Notes: generated by a model not told the origin, from the letters alone. Shown: positions 8,369-17,938, counted from the stretch's first letter. The stretch is 64,000 nt of DNA from SXOA01 sp046153945 (GCA_046153945.1 JBJXFF010000052.1:6303-70302); one strand, 5' to 3'. Numbers and translations: made by a program.

Positions 8369-10135
8369 CTAAGTTGTCGCTGCCTCAAGTGGCACCGTCA
8401 CCGCTGTCGTTTTCCTCTCGATGCTCAAGCTGGCATCACCCGCGATTTGCAGGATTTCTTCCACCGTGGTTAGCCCTTCGCGCACTTTGCGGAAGCCGTC
8501 TTGACGGAGGGTGACCATTCCGCCGGCCGTGCCAAGTCGGCGGAGATCGGCGACGGTCGAGCTCGCCACGATGGCGTCGCGCAACTCATCGTTGATAACC
8601 ATGATCTCATGAATCCCCACCCGGCCGCTGTAGCCCGTATTGCGGCACTTGCGGCAGCCGACCCCTTTTTGAAACTTGTCCATCCCATAGCCCATTCGCT
8701 CCAGCGTCTTTCGGAGTTGACGAGGGGGATCGTAAGTCTCACGGCACTTGGGACAGACTTTCCGCACCAGGCGTTGGGCGAGAATCATGTTCAAGGCCGC
8801 GCCGATGAGGTAGGGCTCCACGCCCATGTTGACCAAACGAGTGATGGCGGAGGCAGCGTCATTGGTGTGCAGCGTGCTGAAAACCAGGTGGCCTGTCAGT
8901 GCAGCCTGGATGGCCGTGCGGGCAGTTTCATCGTCACGGACTTCGCCGACCATGATCACGTCCGGATCTTGCCGCAGCAACGTGCGGAGTGCCTTCGAGA
9001 AGGTCAGGCCGACCTTCTCTTGCACCTGGAACTGATTGATCAAGGGCAAGTGATATTCAATCGGGTCTTCCACGGTGCAAACATTGTTCTCCATGGACGC
9101 GATCTCGTTGAGCGCGGCATAGAGCGTGGTTGATTTTCCGCTGCCGGTCGGCCCGGTCACAAGTACAATGCCGTTGGGGGCCTGGATGCAGGCCTGAAAC
9201 TGCGTCAGCACGTCTTCCGCAAAACCAAGGTCGCGCAGGTTGAGCGAAACACTGCGAGTATCCAGGACGCGAATAACCGTCTTTTCCCCGCGATTGCCCG
9301 GAAAGGTGCTGACGCGGAGATCTACTTTCCGGCCGTCGAGCATTACATGCACGCGGCCATCCTGCGGCAGACGGCGCTCGCTGATGTCGAGGCCGGCCAT
9401 GATCTTGATGCGGCTAGTAATAGCGCCGACCAGGTGCAGCGGAACTTCGAGCGACTTGTAGAGCTTGCCATCGATGCGGTTGCGGACGCGGGTGCAGCGC
9501 TCCGCGGGCTCGATGTGAATGTCGCTCGCCCCCTCGCGAACGGCGTTGTAGATCATGTAGTTAACGAGTCGGATGACCGGAGAATGGCCGGAGACGTCGG
9601 CCCCGGAGTCGGTTATATCCTCCACCGCCTCTATTAGGGTGACGTCCCCCTGCAGATTTTCATCGATAATGTCATCGATGACAAATGTTTTGCTGTCGGG
9701 GAGCGTCGTAATCATCCGCCGGATGTCTTTGGCGGTGGTCGAGACGATTTGCACTTCGAGCCGCGTCAGGCCGCGAATTTCATCAATCAGGAACAGGTTC
9801 GATGGTTCGGTGACCGCGATGGTAAGGATCCCGCGAATACTGAACAGCGGGAACACCAGATTCTTCTCGATATAGTCACGAGTCAAAACGTCGACAATTC
9901 TGGGGTCGGCAATGCGAGGTTCCAGCTTGGCGTAGGGGACAGTGTAGATGGCCGCCAGGCACTCGGTCACATGGTCTTCACTGCAGTACTGCAATTCGAC
10001 CAGGATTTCGCCCAGGAGCTTGCCCCCTCCCTGTTTCTTCTGGTGCTCCAGAGCGGACTGCAATCGTTCCACGGAGACATAGCCTCGTTCCACGAGGAAG
10101 TTTCCGAGTCGTTGTGGTCCCTTTTGGCCAGACAT
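8369..10135 (-). CDS. type IV pilus / type II secretion assembly ATPase (PilB/GspE)
   Basis: A 588-residue hexameric motor ATPase. Residues 1-150 are the GspE/PilB N-terminal domain (NFLVERGYVSVERL). The core has Walker A GPTGSGKSTT near residue 328, the Asp box VCTVEDPIEY, Walker B VIMVGEVRDDET and the His box ALTGHLVFSTLHTND. A tetracysteine zinc site follows (CPKC and GCRKC, about residues 460-500). The zinc site and extended N-terminus fit assembly ATPases rather than the retraction ATPase PilT. It lies between the STAS gene and PilC/GspF. Confidence 0.94.
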   Translation of the reverse strand: MSGQKGPQRLGNFLVERGYVSVERLQSALEHQKKQGGGKLLGEILVELQYCSEDHVTECLAAIYTVPYAKLEPRIADPRIVDVLTRDYIEKNLVFPLFSIRGILTIAVTEPSNLFLIDEIRGLTRLEVQIVSTTAKDIRRMITTLPDSKTFVIDDIIDENLQGDVTLIEAVEDITDSGADVSGHSPVIRLVNYMIYNAVREGASDIHIEPAERCTRVRNRIDGKLYKSLEVPLHLVGAITSRIKIMAGLDISERRLPQDGRVHVMLDGRKVDLRVSTFPGNRGEKTVIRVLDTRSVSLNLRDLGFAEDVLTQFQACIQAPNGIVLVTGPTGSGKSTTLYAALNEIASMENNVCTVEDPIEYHLPLINQFQVQEKVGLTFSKALRTLLRQDPDVIMVGEVRDDETARTAIQAALTGHLVFSTLHTNDAASAITRLVNMGVEPYLIGAALNMILAQRLVRKVCPKCRETYDPPRQLRKTLERMGYGMDKFQKGVGCRKCRNTGYSGRVGIHEIMVINDELRDAIVASSTVADLRRLGTAGGMVTLRQDGFRKVREGLTTVEEILQIAGDASLSIERKTTAVTVPLEAATT

Positions 10136-10163
10136 GAGTTTCGCAGTTCACTTCCCAGCGGAA

Positions 10164-10490
10164 TTAGACGAAGCTTCTCACCGCTTCGAGCACGCTCTCG
10201 TAAACCTCAAGCTGCTGGTCCAACCGGGTGATTTCCAGGATCTTGTGGTTGGAGGCATTACTGGTGGAAATCTTGAGGTCCCCTTGCACCTCGCGGAGTG
10301 CCTCATGGGCGCTGAGGATGGCTTCCAATCCGGCACTCTCGAGCGATTCGGTGCCGTCCAGGTCGAGCACGACATTGAAGCGCTCCAAGGAAGTGATGAA
10401 TTTCTCGAACTGCGCGCTGGTATCGCCGCCGAGTTCTTCCGGTGCGTGGACGACGATCACTTCTCCAAAGATCTCGGTGGGGAGTTTCAT
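10164..10490 (-). CDS. STAS-domain protein (anti-sigma factor antagonist type)
   Basis: A 108-residue protein built as one STAS fold: N-terminal strands (EIFGEVIVVHAPEELGG), then FNVVLDLDGTESLESAGLEAI, where antagonists of the SpoIIAA type have a phosphorylated Ser in DSSG. Here the motif reads ESAG: the first Ser is kept, the acidic residue is Glu and the second Ser is Ala. The ATG at 10490 fits the fold; a longer frame to 10571 adds Pro/Gly-rich sequence. It lies between the response regulator and PilB/GspE on the same strand. It probably relays a signal by partner binding; no matching anti-sigma kinase is visible, though the histidine kinase is two genes upstream. Confidence 0.78.
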   Translation of the reverse strand: MKLPTEIFGEVIVVHAPEELGGDTSAQFEKFITSLERFNVVLDLDGTESLESAGLEAILSAHEALREVQGDLKISTSNASNHKILEITRLDQQLEVYESVLEAVRSFV

Positions 10491-10527
10491 AGGGGTCCCC
10501 AGCCCACGGAGTGGGCCGGCTAATGGG

Positions 10528-10941
10528 TTACAGCCACTGCGTGGCGGCGCAACTGGCGGGGGCAACATCACCTCCTGCCAGAATCGTCTCCACTTGATTG
10601 AATAGTTCCCGTGGGCTGAATGGCTTGCCTATCAGGGAACGAATTCCGTATCTCGCTTGCAGGCCTTGTTCCGATAGCTCGAATCCCTTGCCGCTGAGCA
10701 TGACTACCGGCAAATGACATGTGGCGGGATTATTCTTGATCAACTCCGCCAGTCCGAGCCCATTCAGTCGCGGCATCTGGCAATCGGTGACCACGATGTC
10801 AGGCAGCTTCTCCTGGATGAGTTGCCAGCCTTCCTCTCCGTCTCCTGCCAGCAGAACCTCATAGCCCGCTCGTTTGAACTTAAATTCAGCAGCGCGCAGA
10901 ATATGAATCTCGTCGTCACAAAGCAGAATGCGTTTACTCAT
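10528..10941 (-). CDS. single-domain response regulator (CheY-like)
   Basis: A 137-residue receiver domain without an output domain. The acidic pocket is LLCDDE near residue 7, the phosphorylated Asp is in VVTDCQMPRLNG, the switch Ser is in VVMLSGKG and the Lys is in LIGKPFSP. It ends shortly after the receiver fold, so it must act by protein contact, as CheY or PilG do. The ATG at 10941 directly precedes the first strand. It starts 20 bases after the histidine kinase stop, so the kinase is its likely phosphodonor; STAS and pilus-motor genes follow. Confidence 0.9.
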   Translation of the reverse strand: MSKRILLCDDEIHILRAAEFKFKRAGYEVLLAGDGEEGWQLIQEKLPDIVVTDCQMPRLNGLGLAELIKNNPATCHLPVVMLSGKGFELSEQGLQARYGIRSLIGKPFSPRELFNQVETILAGGDVAPASCAATQWL

Positions 10942-10961
10942 GACCCGCGTCCTCGATTCAC

Positions 10962-12455
10962 CTAGGAGCTTATTTGCGCGATGCCTGGAAGGACGATGCG
11001 GAAGGTACTTCCCTTCCCAATCTCGCTTTCTACTTCGATCCGACCTCCGTGAATGTCTTCCACGATGTGCTTGACGAGCGGCAATCCCAGGCCGGTGCCG
11101 GGTGCCATGTCCTTGTCTTTCTTGACGCGGTAGAACTTCTCGAACACCTTTTGGCAATCTTCAGGGCTCAGGCCGACGCCAGTGTCGTGCACTTCCAGAA
11201 TGACTTCGCTTTCATTCAGCCGACTGCGGAGCGTTACAGTGCCGCCAAGGGGAGTGTATTTGAGGGCGTTGGAAATTAGATTGATGGCGGCTTGCAACAG
11301 AGTGTCCCGATCGGCCAGCACACCCAAATAGAGCGGGCTAAGTTCGGCGACCAACTTCATGTTCTTCTGCTCCGCGGCCGGAAGCAGAACGTTGAAGGCT
11401 TCCTGTAAAAGCGGGTTGAGCGACAGCGGCGTTTTGTTGACTTGCACCACGCCGGCTTCTATGCGAGCCAAATTGAGCAGGTTCTCGATGAGTCGTTGCA
11501 GGCGGTTCGCCTGATCGTTGATGATGCGGAAGAACTCGTCCTTAGTGGTCTCGTCCTCCGCATCGCCGTCAGCCAGCAATTCCACGTAGGCCTTGATGCT
11601 GGCGAGCGGCGTTTTCATTTCGTGGCTGACCGCGGAAACAAATTCGGCGTTTCGCTTCTGAATGGCCTTAAGGCCGGAAATGTCCGTCATTACGGCGACT
11701 GCGCCATGGTTGCTTGTCCTTTCACCGGCAACCTCAGCCGGACCAGACAGAGCCCGGCAGCAGATCTTGAACCAGGACTGACCGCCGTCTTGGCCGGCCA
11801 GGGCAATTTCACCCTGTCGATGTGAGGCGGCTTTGCGGCGGCGAGTTTCGGTCAAAAGGCTAATAAGTTCCTGGCAACGGTCAAGTTGCTCCAGGACCGG
11901 ATGTTCGGCGTCGTCCATGTGCACACCGAGCAGGCTGCGTGCGCTGCCATTCGCAAGAATGACGTCGCCATGCTGATCAACAGCCACCACGGGGTCGCTG
12001 AGTCCGCTGAGGATCTCTTTGAGCTGGTCCCGTTCCGACGCCACTCTGCGGACTCGCACTTCCGCACCGGCACGCACATGCTCCGCCGACGCCAGCTTTT
12101 CCGCGAGCATCAAGAAGCACTCCCGCAACCTGATAAATCCGTCCGCCATCGCGTGCCCTGCCGGGAGTTCTGGCAATGCATCAGCAATTGCTTCAGGAGT
12201 CGCCGCGGAGGCATCGATTCGGCTCAGGGCCTCGAGATATCTGTGGGCACCATCGCTGTCTCGGAAGAGACCTCCATTCAATAGCAAGTAGCTTCCCAGG
12301 CCGACGACAATACCCCCAACAAACAGCCCGCCCCGCAGAAGCATCGTTGAGGGAACAAACATGGGCTCCAGAACCCACGCCAGGCCAATCGCGCACAGGC
12401 CAACGGCCAGCACGGCCGCGGTCAAGTGAGTTTTGGAGGAGAGGGGTGCGAGCAT
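10962..12455 (-). CDS. membrane sensor histidine kinase with PAS domain
   Basis: About 497 residues from the ATG at 12455. Two membrane helices lie in the first 70 residues, followed by a linker and a PAS-like domain (VAVDQHGDVILANGSARSLLGV). The HisKA box AVSHEMKTPLASIKAYVE carries the phosphorylated His. HATPase motifs are N (NLISNALKYTP), G1 (DTGVGLSPED), F (FEKFYRV) and G2 (GTGLGLPLVKHIV). It should autophosphorylate and pass phosphate to the receiver encoded 20 bases downstream. The open frame reaches 12602, but its extra 49 residues lack a membrane helix, so the later ATG just before the first helix is preferred. Confidence 0.9.
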   Translation of the reverse strand: MLAPLSSKTHLTAAVLAVGLCAIGLAWVLEPMFVPSTMLLRGGLFVGGIVVGLGSYLLLNGGLFRDSDGAHRYLEALSRIDASAATPEAIADALPELPAGHAMADGFIRLRECFLMLAEKLASAEHVRAGAEVRVRRVASERDQLKEILSGLSDPVVAVDQHGDVILANGSARSLLGVHMDDAEHPVLEQLDRCQELISLLTETRRRKAASHRQGEIALAGQDGGQSWFKICCRALSGPAEVAGERTSNHGAVAVMTDISGLKAIQKRNAEFVSAVSHEMKTPLASIKAYVELLADGDAEDETTKDEFFRIINDQANRLQRLIENLLNLARIEAGVVQVNKTPLSLNPLLQEAFNVLLPAAEQKNMKLVAELSPLYLGVLADRDTLLQAAINLISNALKYTPLGGTVTLRSRLNESEVILEVHDTGVGLSPEDCQKVFEKFYRVKKDKDMAPGTGLGLPLVKHIVEDIHGGRIEVESEIGKGSTFRIVLPGIAQISS

Positions 12456-12828
12456 GTTCTTCAGTAGTTTCGTCAAACAACGATACCGGGGTGCGCAAAG
12501 CGGAAAGCTCTGCCCACCTCGTGGCATTTCACGCAAGGCTACGTCAAGGAAAGTGAAAGTGTGGTCCGCGCCAAGCACATTCGGCGGCAAGTTGCTCCCC
12601 ACCGACAGGGAATGGCCGCCGGTAGACTCCCTAAAATCGGCACAGAGGTTTCACGGAGTCGGCAATGGTGGCGGAGAATACCCTCCCGCGACCTGCCCTT
12701 GTCGCTTGCGCCTGAGGGCCTTATGATGACCGGCGGACCCTCAAAATCGGTGGGTTCAGGCGGCGTTTTCCCGTCTTTTGGACGTTCTAACCAGGTTCGC
12801 AAAAGTGCTGAATTTCTTGCTGGAAAGC
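12456..12828. other. intergenic region between divergent genes (histidine kinase / yajC)
   Basis: About 370 bases with no convincing gene. It should hold promoters for both directions; the one I can point to is the plus-strand site at 12699-12727. No repeat or other structure stands out. Confidence 0.5.
12699..12727 (+). promoter_or_regulatory. candidate sigma70-type promoter for yajC-secDF
   Basis: TTGTCG (12699-12704) and TATGAT (12722-12727) are separated by 17 bases, matching 4 of 6 and 5 of 6 consensus positions. Transcription would start near 12734, leaving a leader of about 95 bases before yajC. This is a prediction by eye. Confidence 0.4.
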
Positions 12829-13203
12829 ATGTGGCTGTTGGCCCAAGACGGTGCCAAAAAGGCCCCGGCAGATGATGCGGGGGGCTTCGGCTCCTTGTTT
12901 TCCCTTTCCAGCCCGCTCCTGCCCATGCTGATGATCGGCATCGTCTTCTATCTGATGATGATGCGGCCCGAGCAAAAGAAGCGGAAAGAGATGGAACAGC
13001 TTTTGGCGAACATCAAAAAGAACGACAAAATCATCCTCGGCAGCGGTATTTGCGGGACGGTGGTCAATGCGGAACCAAAATCGGTTTACGTCACAATCCG
13101 GGTTGATGAAAGCACGAATACCAAGCTGCGAGTGCTGCGGAGTGCCATTGTCCGGGTCGGCCAGCCGGACGAGGTCGAAGCGGATGCGAAGAGCGCCGGC
13201 TAG
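12829..13203 (+). CDS. yajC: preprotein translocase subunit YajC
   Basis: A 124-residue single-pass membrane protein of the SecDF-YajC complex. After a Gly/Ala/Asp-rich start comes the membrane helix (LLPMLMIGIVFYLMMMRPEQ) ending in the family motif RPEQKKRKE, then the cytoplasmic domain with KKNDKIILGSGICGTV and the beta strands that follow. The ATG at 12829 has GGAAAG just upstream. TTG at 12778 or GTG at 12805 in the same frame would give a longer N-terminus. It is 148 bases upstream of secDF, the usual order for this complex. Confidence 0.92.
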   Translation: MWLLAQDGAKKAPADDAGGFGSLFSLSSPLLPMLMIGIVFYLMMMRPEQKKRKEMEQLLANIKKNDKIILGSGICGTVVNAEPKSVYVTIRVDESTNTKLRVLRSAIVRVGQPDEVEADAKSAG

Positions 13204-13351
13204 CCGCGGTTTTCTGGGATCTCTGCTGGTTCGCTTGGCGGCCTTACCGCCTGTTTCTGGTTGTTTAGCATTTAGTAAATAGCAATTTGTATTTTGAAGA
13301 ATCCGTACCTGCCCTTCTCCATCATCGGTCCGGGCCAAGGAAAGTCCTGCC

Positions 13352-16300
13352 ATGACAAGTGTCGCCTCCCTCCCGCTCCTGCTGGGTGCCAACCGCCTGC
13401 TTCCTCCCGGTGTTGGAGAGAAGCTGGAATTGCCCGGTTCCCTGCTGTTCGCCCTGTTTCTGGGGACCGTGATCAGCCTGCTGGGTGTCTTCATCCTGAT
13501 GATCTGGAAGCAGCTCAAGCTGGATGGGGGGCAGTACCTGCTCTGGTCCTTGGTCGGCGCGATTTTGCTCAGCCCGATCATCTATTTCGCCTTCCTTTTC
13601 AAGGACACGGGCATTTACGTCCTCGACATCTTTCGGCTCAGTGAAGCATCCCGAATTGGACTCGACGCGCGGAAGATTCCCGGAGTCGTTTATGTTCCGA
13701 TTCTTCTGTTTGTCGCTTCTTTCGTACTTGGCGTTTTGGTGGGCAAGTGGCTGCGACTCAAGGAGATGGGCTGGCGGTTCGGCCTGATTATCGGCAGTTG
13801 CGTGGCAGCCATCGCAATCATTGCCCTGGGAGAATTCAAGCTGGGGGTGGATTTGCAGGGGGGCGTGATCCTGGTTTACGAAGTCGACGAGGTGCAGTCC
13901 AACAAACTGCTCCCTTCGGACAAGCAAGGCCAGTGGGATATGGAAGGGGTAGCCAAGACTCTGGGGCGTCGCCTAAACCCCGATGGACTGAAAGAACTTG
14001 TCATACGGGTCACTGGCACTAAGCAAATAGAACTCGTCGTTCCGGAAGTGGATGACGCCGAAATCGCGCGATTGAAGTTACAAGCTACGACAGGTGGAGT
14101 ATTGCAATTCCTCATTGTTGCGGACAATCCCAGCCTTGATCGCAATGTGTACGACCGCGCCCGCGAGCAAGCGGCCTCCAAAAACAATGTCATCAAGGTG
14201 GATGATCGGGTCAGGGACAAAGAAGGTAATGTTATCGGGATGTGGAAAGGTGTGGCTCGCGTACGCGAAGGTGACGACCTAGCACCGTTTCGCGATCCCT
14301 CCGTCGCCAGCGGCTTAATTCGCGACAGGGCAACTGGAGAGATTATTGAACTGACGGACGCGGAGAGTGCTGATTTGGTAAAAGCTCTTGCGCTGCGAAA
14401 GATCAAGAAGATTGAAATCCTGTTGCGTTACGATTCAAAGTTAGACATTCGCGGAGAAGACTTGGGGCTTTCGCAGGTCGGCAAGGATGAGGATTTCAGT
14501 CCGTGTATTCTTTTCAATATGAAGGGGGACGGCATCACGAAGATGGGGCAATTGACTGCCAATAATCTTAAGCGACGATTGGCCATCGTATTCGACAATG
14601 ACTTGCTTTCCGCACCCACAATTCAAGACAGGATTAGCGACCATGGTCGTATTACCGGCCGGTTTTCGATGGAAGAAGTTAAGTTTATGGTCGAAATTCT
14701 GAAATCTGGAAGCATGCCGGTAGTGCTCAAGAAGGACCCCATCAGCGAGAACAAAATCGGCTCCTTGCTGGGCCTCGAGACAATCAACAGCGGTGGTCGG
14801 TCGATTGCCATTTCGCTGGTCGTCGTTTTGATTTTTACCGCGGTCTATTATCGCTTCGCCGGTCTCGTTGCCTGTGCGGCGCTGGTTCTGAATATCATTC
14901 TCACCGTCGCCATCATGGTGATGTTGCAAGCACCGTTCACGCTCCCTGGCCTCGCCGGCATCGTGCTAACCGTCGGTATGTCGGTGGACTCCAACGTGCT
15001 CATCTTCGAGCGGATTCGCGAGGAATTGGCAAAGGGGGCCGCCCTGCGCATGGCCCTCCGCAACGGCTTTGACCGGGCGATGACAACGATCATTGACTCG
15101 AACTTGACCACGCTCCTTACGGCTGTCGTGCTGTATGCCATCGGCACTGACCAGGTGCGCGGCTTCGGCATTACGCTCACCCTGGGCATCATCACGAGCA
15201 TGTTTACGGCCATCTTCTGTGCCCGCACGATCTTCGAAGCCGGCGAGCGGCTCAAGTCGCTGAAGACGCTGACGATGATGAAGTTCTTCACCCGGACCAA
15301 TGTCGATTGGTGCAAATGGTTCCCCGTGGCAACGATCGCCTCGGTAATCCTGATTGCCGTTGGACTGGTTGCGACCGTTGCCCGCGGGATGGGCATTTTC
15401 GACATTGACCTGGCTGGCGGCACCAGCGTCACGATGATCCTGAGAGAGAGAATGTCCGATCAGGACGTCCGCAAAAGGCTGGAAGAGAACTTCGCCAAAT
15501 TGCAAGATTCCGGTGTTAAAGGGCGGATCGACTACACCGTCTACGAAATCTCGTTTCAGGGGCACGAGCCTCAGACCGTTTACCAGATTCTCAGCAACAT
15601 TCCCGATGAAAAGGTCTTGCAAAAGGCGATTCAAGAGACATTTCGCAAGCCGGATGGAAGCGAGGGGCTGCAAACTCACAAGCTGGAGATCAGCAATATC
15701 AAGACTCTGAGCCGGGCTGGGAGCACGTCGAAGGAAGGGACGGAATCGCCCGGGGGGGCTGGCCCCTTTGAAAGCACCGGGCCGGCTGCCAAGACTGAGC
15801 CGGAAAAGACAGTTCCGGAAAAGTCCGCTCCTGAGAAAACCGCACCCGAAAAGACTGAGCCGGCGAAGGAGACGAAGACCGAAGAGAAGCCCGCCGAGGA
15901 GAAACCTGCTGCGGAAGAGAAAAAGGATTCGGAGAAGCCGGCCGAAGAAAAGCCCTGTAGCGCTCAGGACGAAAAGAAGACTGAGGAGCCGGCTAAAGAA
16001 GAGACTCCCAAAGCGGATACTACATCGAAGGAGCCCGCCAAAACGGAAGAAGCGAAAGTGGATGGGACCAAATCGGAACCGGCTAAGTCCACCAAGGCCC
16101 CGCCGACTACACCTCCCGCAACGGAAACCCCTGGCCCGCGGACTGAACCGGAAGAAGCTCCGCCGGCCGCAAGTCAGTTCTTCGAAACCTCTGCCGACAT
16201 TAAATTCCCCGGCAATAAGATCTCGGGGGGTGAACTCAAGGAGCGTCTCGAAAAGGCGGTCGAATCCGCGCTGTCGCAAAAACATCCTGTCGCCGTTACC

Positions 16301-17080
16301 CGCAAGGATGCAACTTCCGGCCGGGAGTGGGATGGAAGAGATACAACGGCCCACGAGGATTGGACCGTGACGCTCCCAATTCCGGAAGCGCAGGCCAAGA
16401 TCGTACTCGGAGAACTCAAGGGGAATCTGGAAAAAACGCCGGTCTGGCAGGCCACCAATAAGATCGAGGGGCAAGTCACCGTTGATACACAGCTCAAGGC
16501 CCTCACGGCGATTCTGCTGAGCCTGGTTGGCATTGTCGCTTATGTCTGGTTCCGTTTCCAAAGCCTAAGTTGGGGCATTGCCGCCGTGGTGGCCTTGGTG
16601 CACGACACGCTCGTGATGCTCGGCTTCATCGCCATGAGCTACTGGATGGCGGGAGTGCTCGGCTTCATGCAGGTCGAGGAGTTCAAGATCAGCCTCACCA
16701 TCGTGGCTGCGTTTCTGACGCTGATTGGCTATTCCATCAACGACACGATCGTCATTTTCGACCGCATCCGCGAAATCCGCGGCAAGAGCCCGGACCTGAC
16801 GCGGCACATGATCAACGAAAGCGTCAACCAGACCATGAGCCGTACCATTCTGACGACTGGCACGGTGCTCATGACGGTGCTGGTGCTGTATTTCGCGGGG
16901 GGCTCCGGGATCCACGCCTTTGCGTTCTCGATGATCGTCGGTGCGATTGCCGGAACCTACAGCACCGTGTTTATTGCCGCTCCACTGCTACTTTGGCTGC
17001 ACAACAAGCCCGGGCCGGCTGGCGGCAAGGTGGCCAAGTCGATCATCACTGAAAAAACCTCGGCAGCGGCCAGGCAATAA
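13352..17080 (+). CDS. secDF: SecD-SecF fusion protein translocase subunit
   Basis: A 1242-residue fusion of SecD and SecF, which use the proton gradient to help proteins leave the SecYEG channel. SecD begins at LGVDLQGG near residue 163 and has the membrane signature VGMSVDSNVLIFERIREEL near residue 540. SecF starts near residue 660 with FDIDLAGGTS and has YSINDTIVIFDRIREIR near residue 1125. There are two oddities. About 150 residues with four or so hydrophobic helices precede the SecD core. Residues about 789-945, in the first extracytoplasmic domain of SecF, are a low-complexity Lys/Glu/Pro/Ala/Thr stretch. E. coli SecD plus SecF total about 940 residues, so the extra length is in these two parts. 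Confidence 0.95.
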   Translation: MTSVASLPLLLGANRLLPPGVGEKLELPGSLLFALFLGTVISLLGVFILMIWKQLKLDGGQYLLWSLVGAILLSPIIYFAFLFKDTGIYVLDIFRLSEASRIGLDARKIPGVVYVPILLFVASFVLGVLVGKWLRLKEMGWRFGLIIGSCVAAIAIIALGEFKLGVDLQGGVILVYEVDEVQSNKLLPSDKQGQWDMEGVAKTLGRRLNPDGLKELVIRVTGTKQIELVVPEVDDAEIARLKLQATTGGVLQFLIVADNPSLDRNVYDRAREQAASKNNVIKVDDRVRDKEGNVIGMWKGVARVREGDDLAPFRDPSVASGLIRDRATGEIIELTDAESADLVKALALRKIKKIEILLRYDSKLDIRGEDLGLSQVGKDEDFSPCILFNMKGDGITKMGQLTANNLKRRLAIVFDNDLLSAPTIQDRISDHGRITGRFSMEEVKFMVEILKSGSMPVVLKKDPISENKIGSLLGLETINSGGRSIAISLVVVLIFTAVYYRFAGLVACAALVLNIILTVAIMVMLQAPFTLPGLAGIVLTVGMSVDSNVLIFERIREELAKGAALRMALRNGFDRAMTTIIDSNLTTLLTAVVLYAIGTDQVRGFGITLTLGIITSMFTAIFCARTIFEAGERLKSLKTLTMMKFFTRTNVDWCKWFPVATIASVILIAVGLVATVARGMGIFDIDLAGGTSVTMILRERMSDQDVRKRLEENFAKLQDSGVKGRIDYTVYEISFQGHEPQTVYQILSNIPDEKVLQKAIQETFRKPDGSEGLQTHKLEISNIKTLSRAGSTSKEGTESPGGAGPFESTGPAAKTEPEKTVPEKSAPEKTAPEKTEPAKETKTEEKPAEEKPAAEEKKDSEKPAEEKPCSAQDEKKTEEPAKEETPKADTTSKEPAKTEEAKVDGTKSEPAKSTKAPPTTPPATETPGPRTEPEEAPPAASQFFETSADIKFPGNKISGGELKERLEKAVESALSQKHPVAVTRKDATSGREWDGRDTTAHEDWTVTLPIPEAQAKIVLGELKGNLEKTPVWQATNKIEGQVTVDTQLKALTAILLSLVGIVAYVWFRFQSLSWGIAAVVALVHDTLVMLGFIAMSYWMAGVLGFMQVEEFKISLTIVAAFLTLIGYSINDTIVIFDRIREIRGKSPDLTRHMINESVNQTMSRTILTTGTVLMTVLVLYFAGGSGIHAFAFSMIVGAIAGTYSTVFIAAPLLLWLHNKPGPAGGKVAKSIITEKTSAAARQ

Positions 17081-17117
17081 GCCCCATTTTTGCCGTTTGC
17101 AATGAGTCCACAAGCAT

Positions 17118-17150
17118 GGCCCCGCTATTCCAGCGGGGCCGTTTCTTTTC
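17118..17150 (+). terminator. rho-independent terminator after secDF
   Basis: A perfect 9-base stem GGCCCCGCT / AGCGGGGCC (17118-17126 and 17132-17140) with a 5-base loop is followed by GTTTCTTTTC. It lies 38 bases after the secDF stop and before the LysM-like gene. Confidence 0.8.
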
Positions 17151-17284
17151 CCTCATCGCTACCATCGCGCGGTTCTCAATTTAGTTATTCGCCCTCTCGC
17201 CAAGGGGTCGATAAGCGAAGTGCGGCACTATTTCCAGGGAGGCGGATCGTACCAGATGCCGGCTGGAAGTTGGGAGCGCGCGAC

Positions 17285-17938
17285 GTGGCAAAAAAGCGAG
17301 TCCTCCTGGGCCTCTCGATCATCGCCGGCGGCGTCTGCGCGTCATTGCCGTTCCTGCGGGAAACTCCGCGGGCTTTTTCCACGTCGCCCAATTTGGCGTC
17401 CTCGCCTTCCCCTGCTTCTGTTCTCCCCCTCCTTGATCCGTCGGCTGCCAAAGTAGTCTCAGCCCCGCCAGCGGCGACCGAGTCCCCTCCCACCGGCCCC
17501 AGCCCTTACATCGACGACGGCTCTCAGCGGCTGGAAGGTGAACTCCCCAGCCGTTTGACGGCAACTTCGTCCATCGAAGAAGTCTCCGCTCTTCCGAAGG
17601 ACAAATCCAACGCCCCGCCGCTGCTCCCTGTCAGCTTTCAAGTCAAGCAGCCTGAGGAATCAGCCGAGCGATGGGAGCCGGCCAAGTTGGCGGAAGGCCC
17701 CGCCGGTCCTCCCCGCGAATACAAGATTCGCAGGACTGACACGCTTGAAGACCTCGCCCTTCGATTGCTCGGTTCGCAGGACCGGGCCGAAGAGCTGTTC
17801 GAGGCCAACCGCAGCGTCCTCAAGGACCGCCACATTCTGCCATTGGGAGCCGTGATTCGCATCCCGGGCGGCGGCGTCGAGTCCCCTTCGGAGGCTCCGG
17901 AAACAGATCTACAGCCGGTTAGTCAGCCGGGCGATTAG
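17285..17938 (+). CDS. exported or membrane-anchored LysM-like protein
   Basis: A 217-residue protein from a GTG start. A Lys/Arg-rich start and a membrane helix (VLLGLSIIAGGVCASLPFL) anchor or export it. A Pro/Ser/Ala-rich linker follows to about residue 140. The last 60 residues form a LysM-like peptidoglycan-binding domain: YKIRRTDTLEDLALRLLGS, then ELFEANRSVLKD and LPLGAVIRIP. GTG at 17285 is preferred because GGGAG lies about 8 bases upstream and the membrane helix then begins at once; an ATG at 17090 would add 65 residues that read across the secDF terminator. The stop overlaps the convergent DinB-like gene by 4 bases. Confidence 0.68.
   Translation: MAKKRVLLGLSIIAGGVCASLPFLRETPRAFSTSPNLASSPSPASVLPLLDPSAAKVVSAPPAATESPPTGPSPYIDDGSQRLEGELPSRLTATSSIEEVSALPKDKSNAPPLLPVSFQVKQPEESAERWEPAKLAEGPAGPPREYKIRRTDTLEDLALRLLGSQDRAEELFEANRSVLKDRHILPLGAVIRIPGGGVESPSEAPETDLQPVSQPGD

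Noticed and set aside
14966..16561. Long open frame on the minus strand across secDF (531 codons)
   Set aside because: It is a shadow of the GC-rich secDF reading frame; the protein is Arg/Gly/Leu-rich with no domain, while the plus strand carries clear SecD and SecF motifs.
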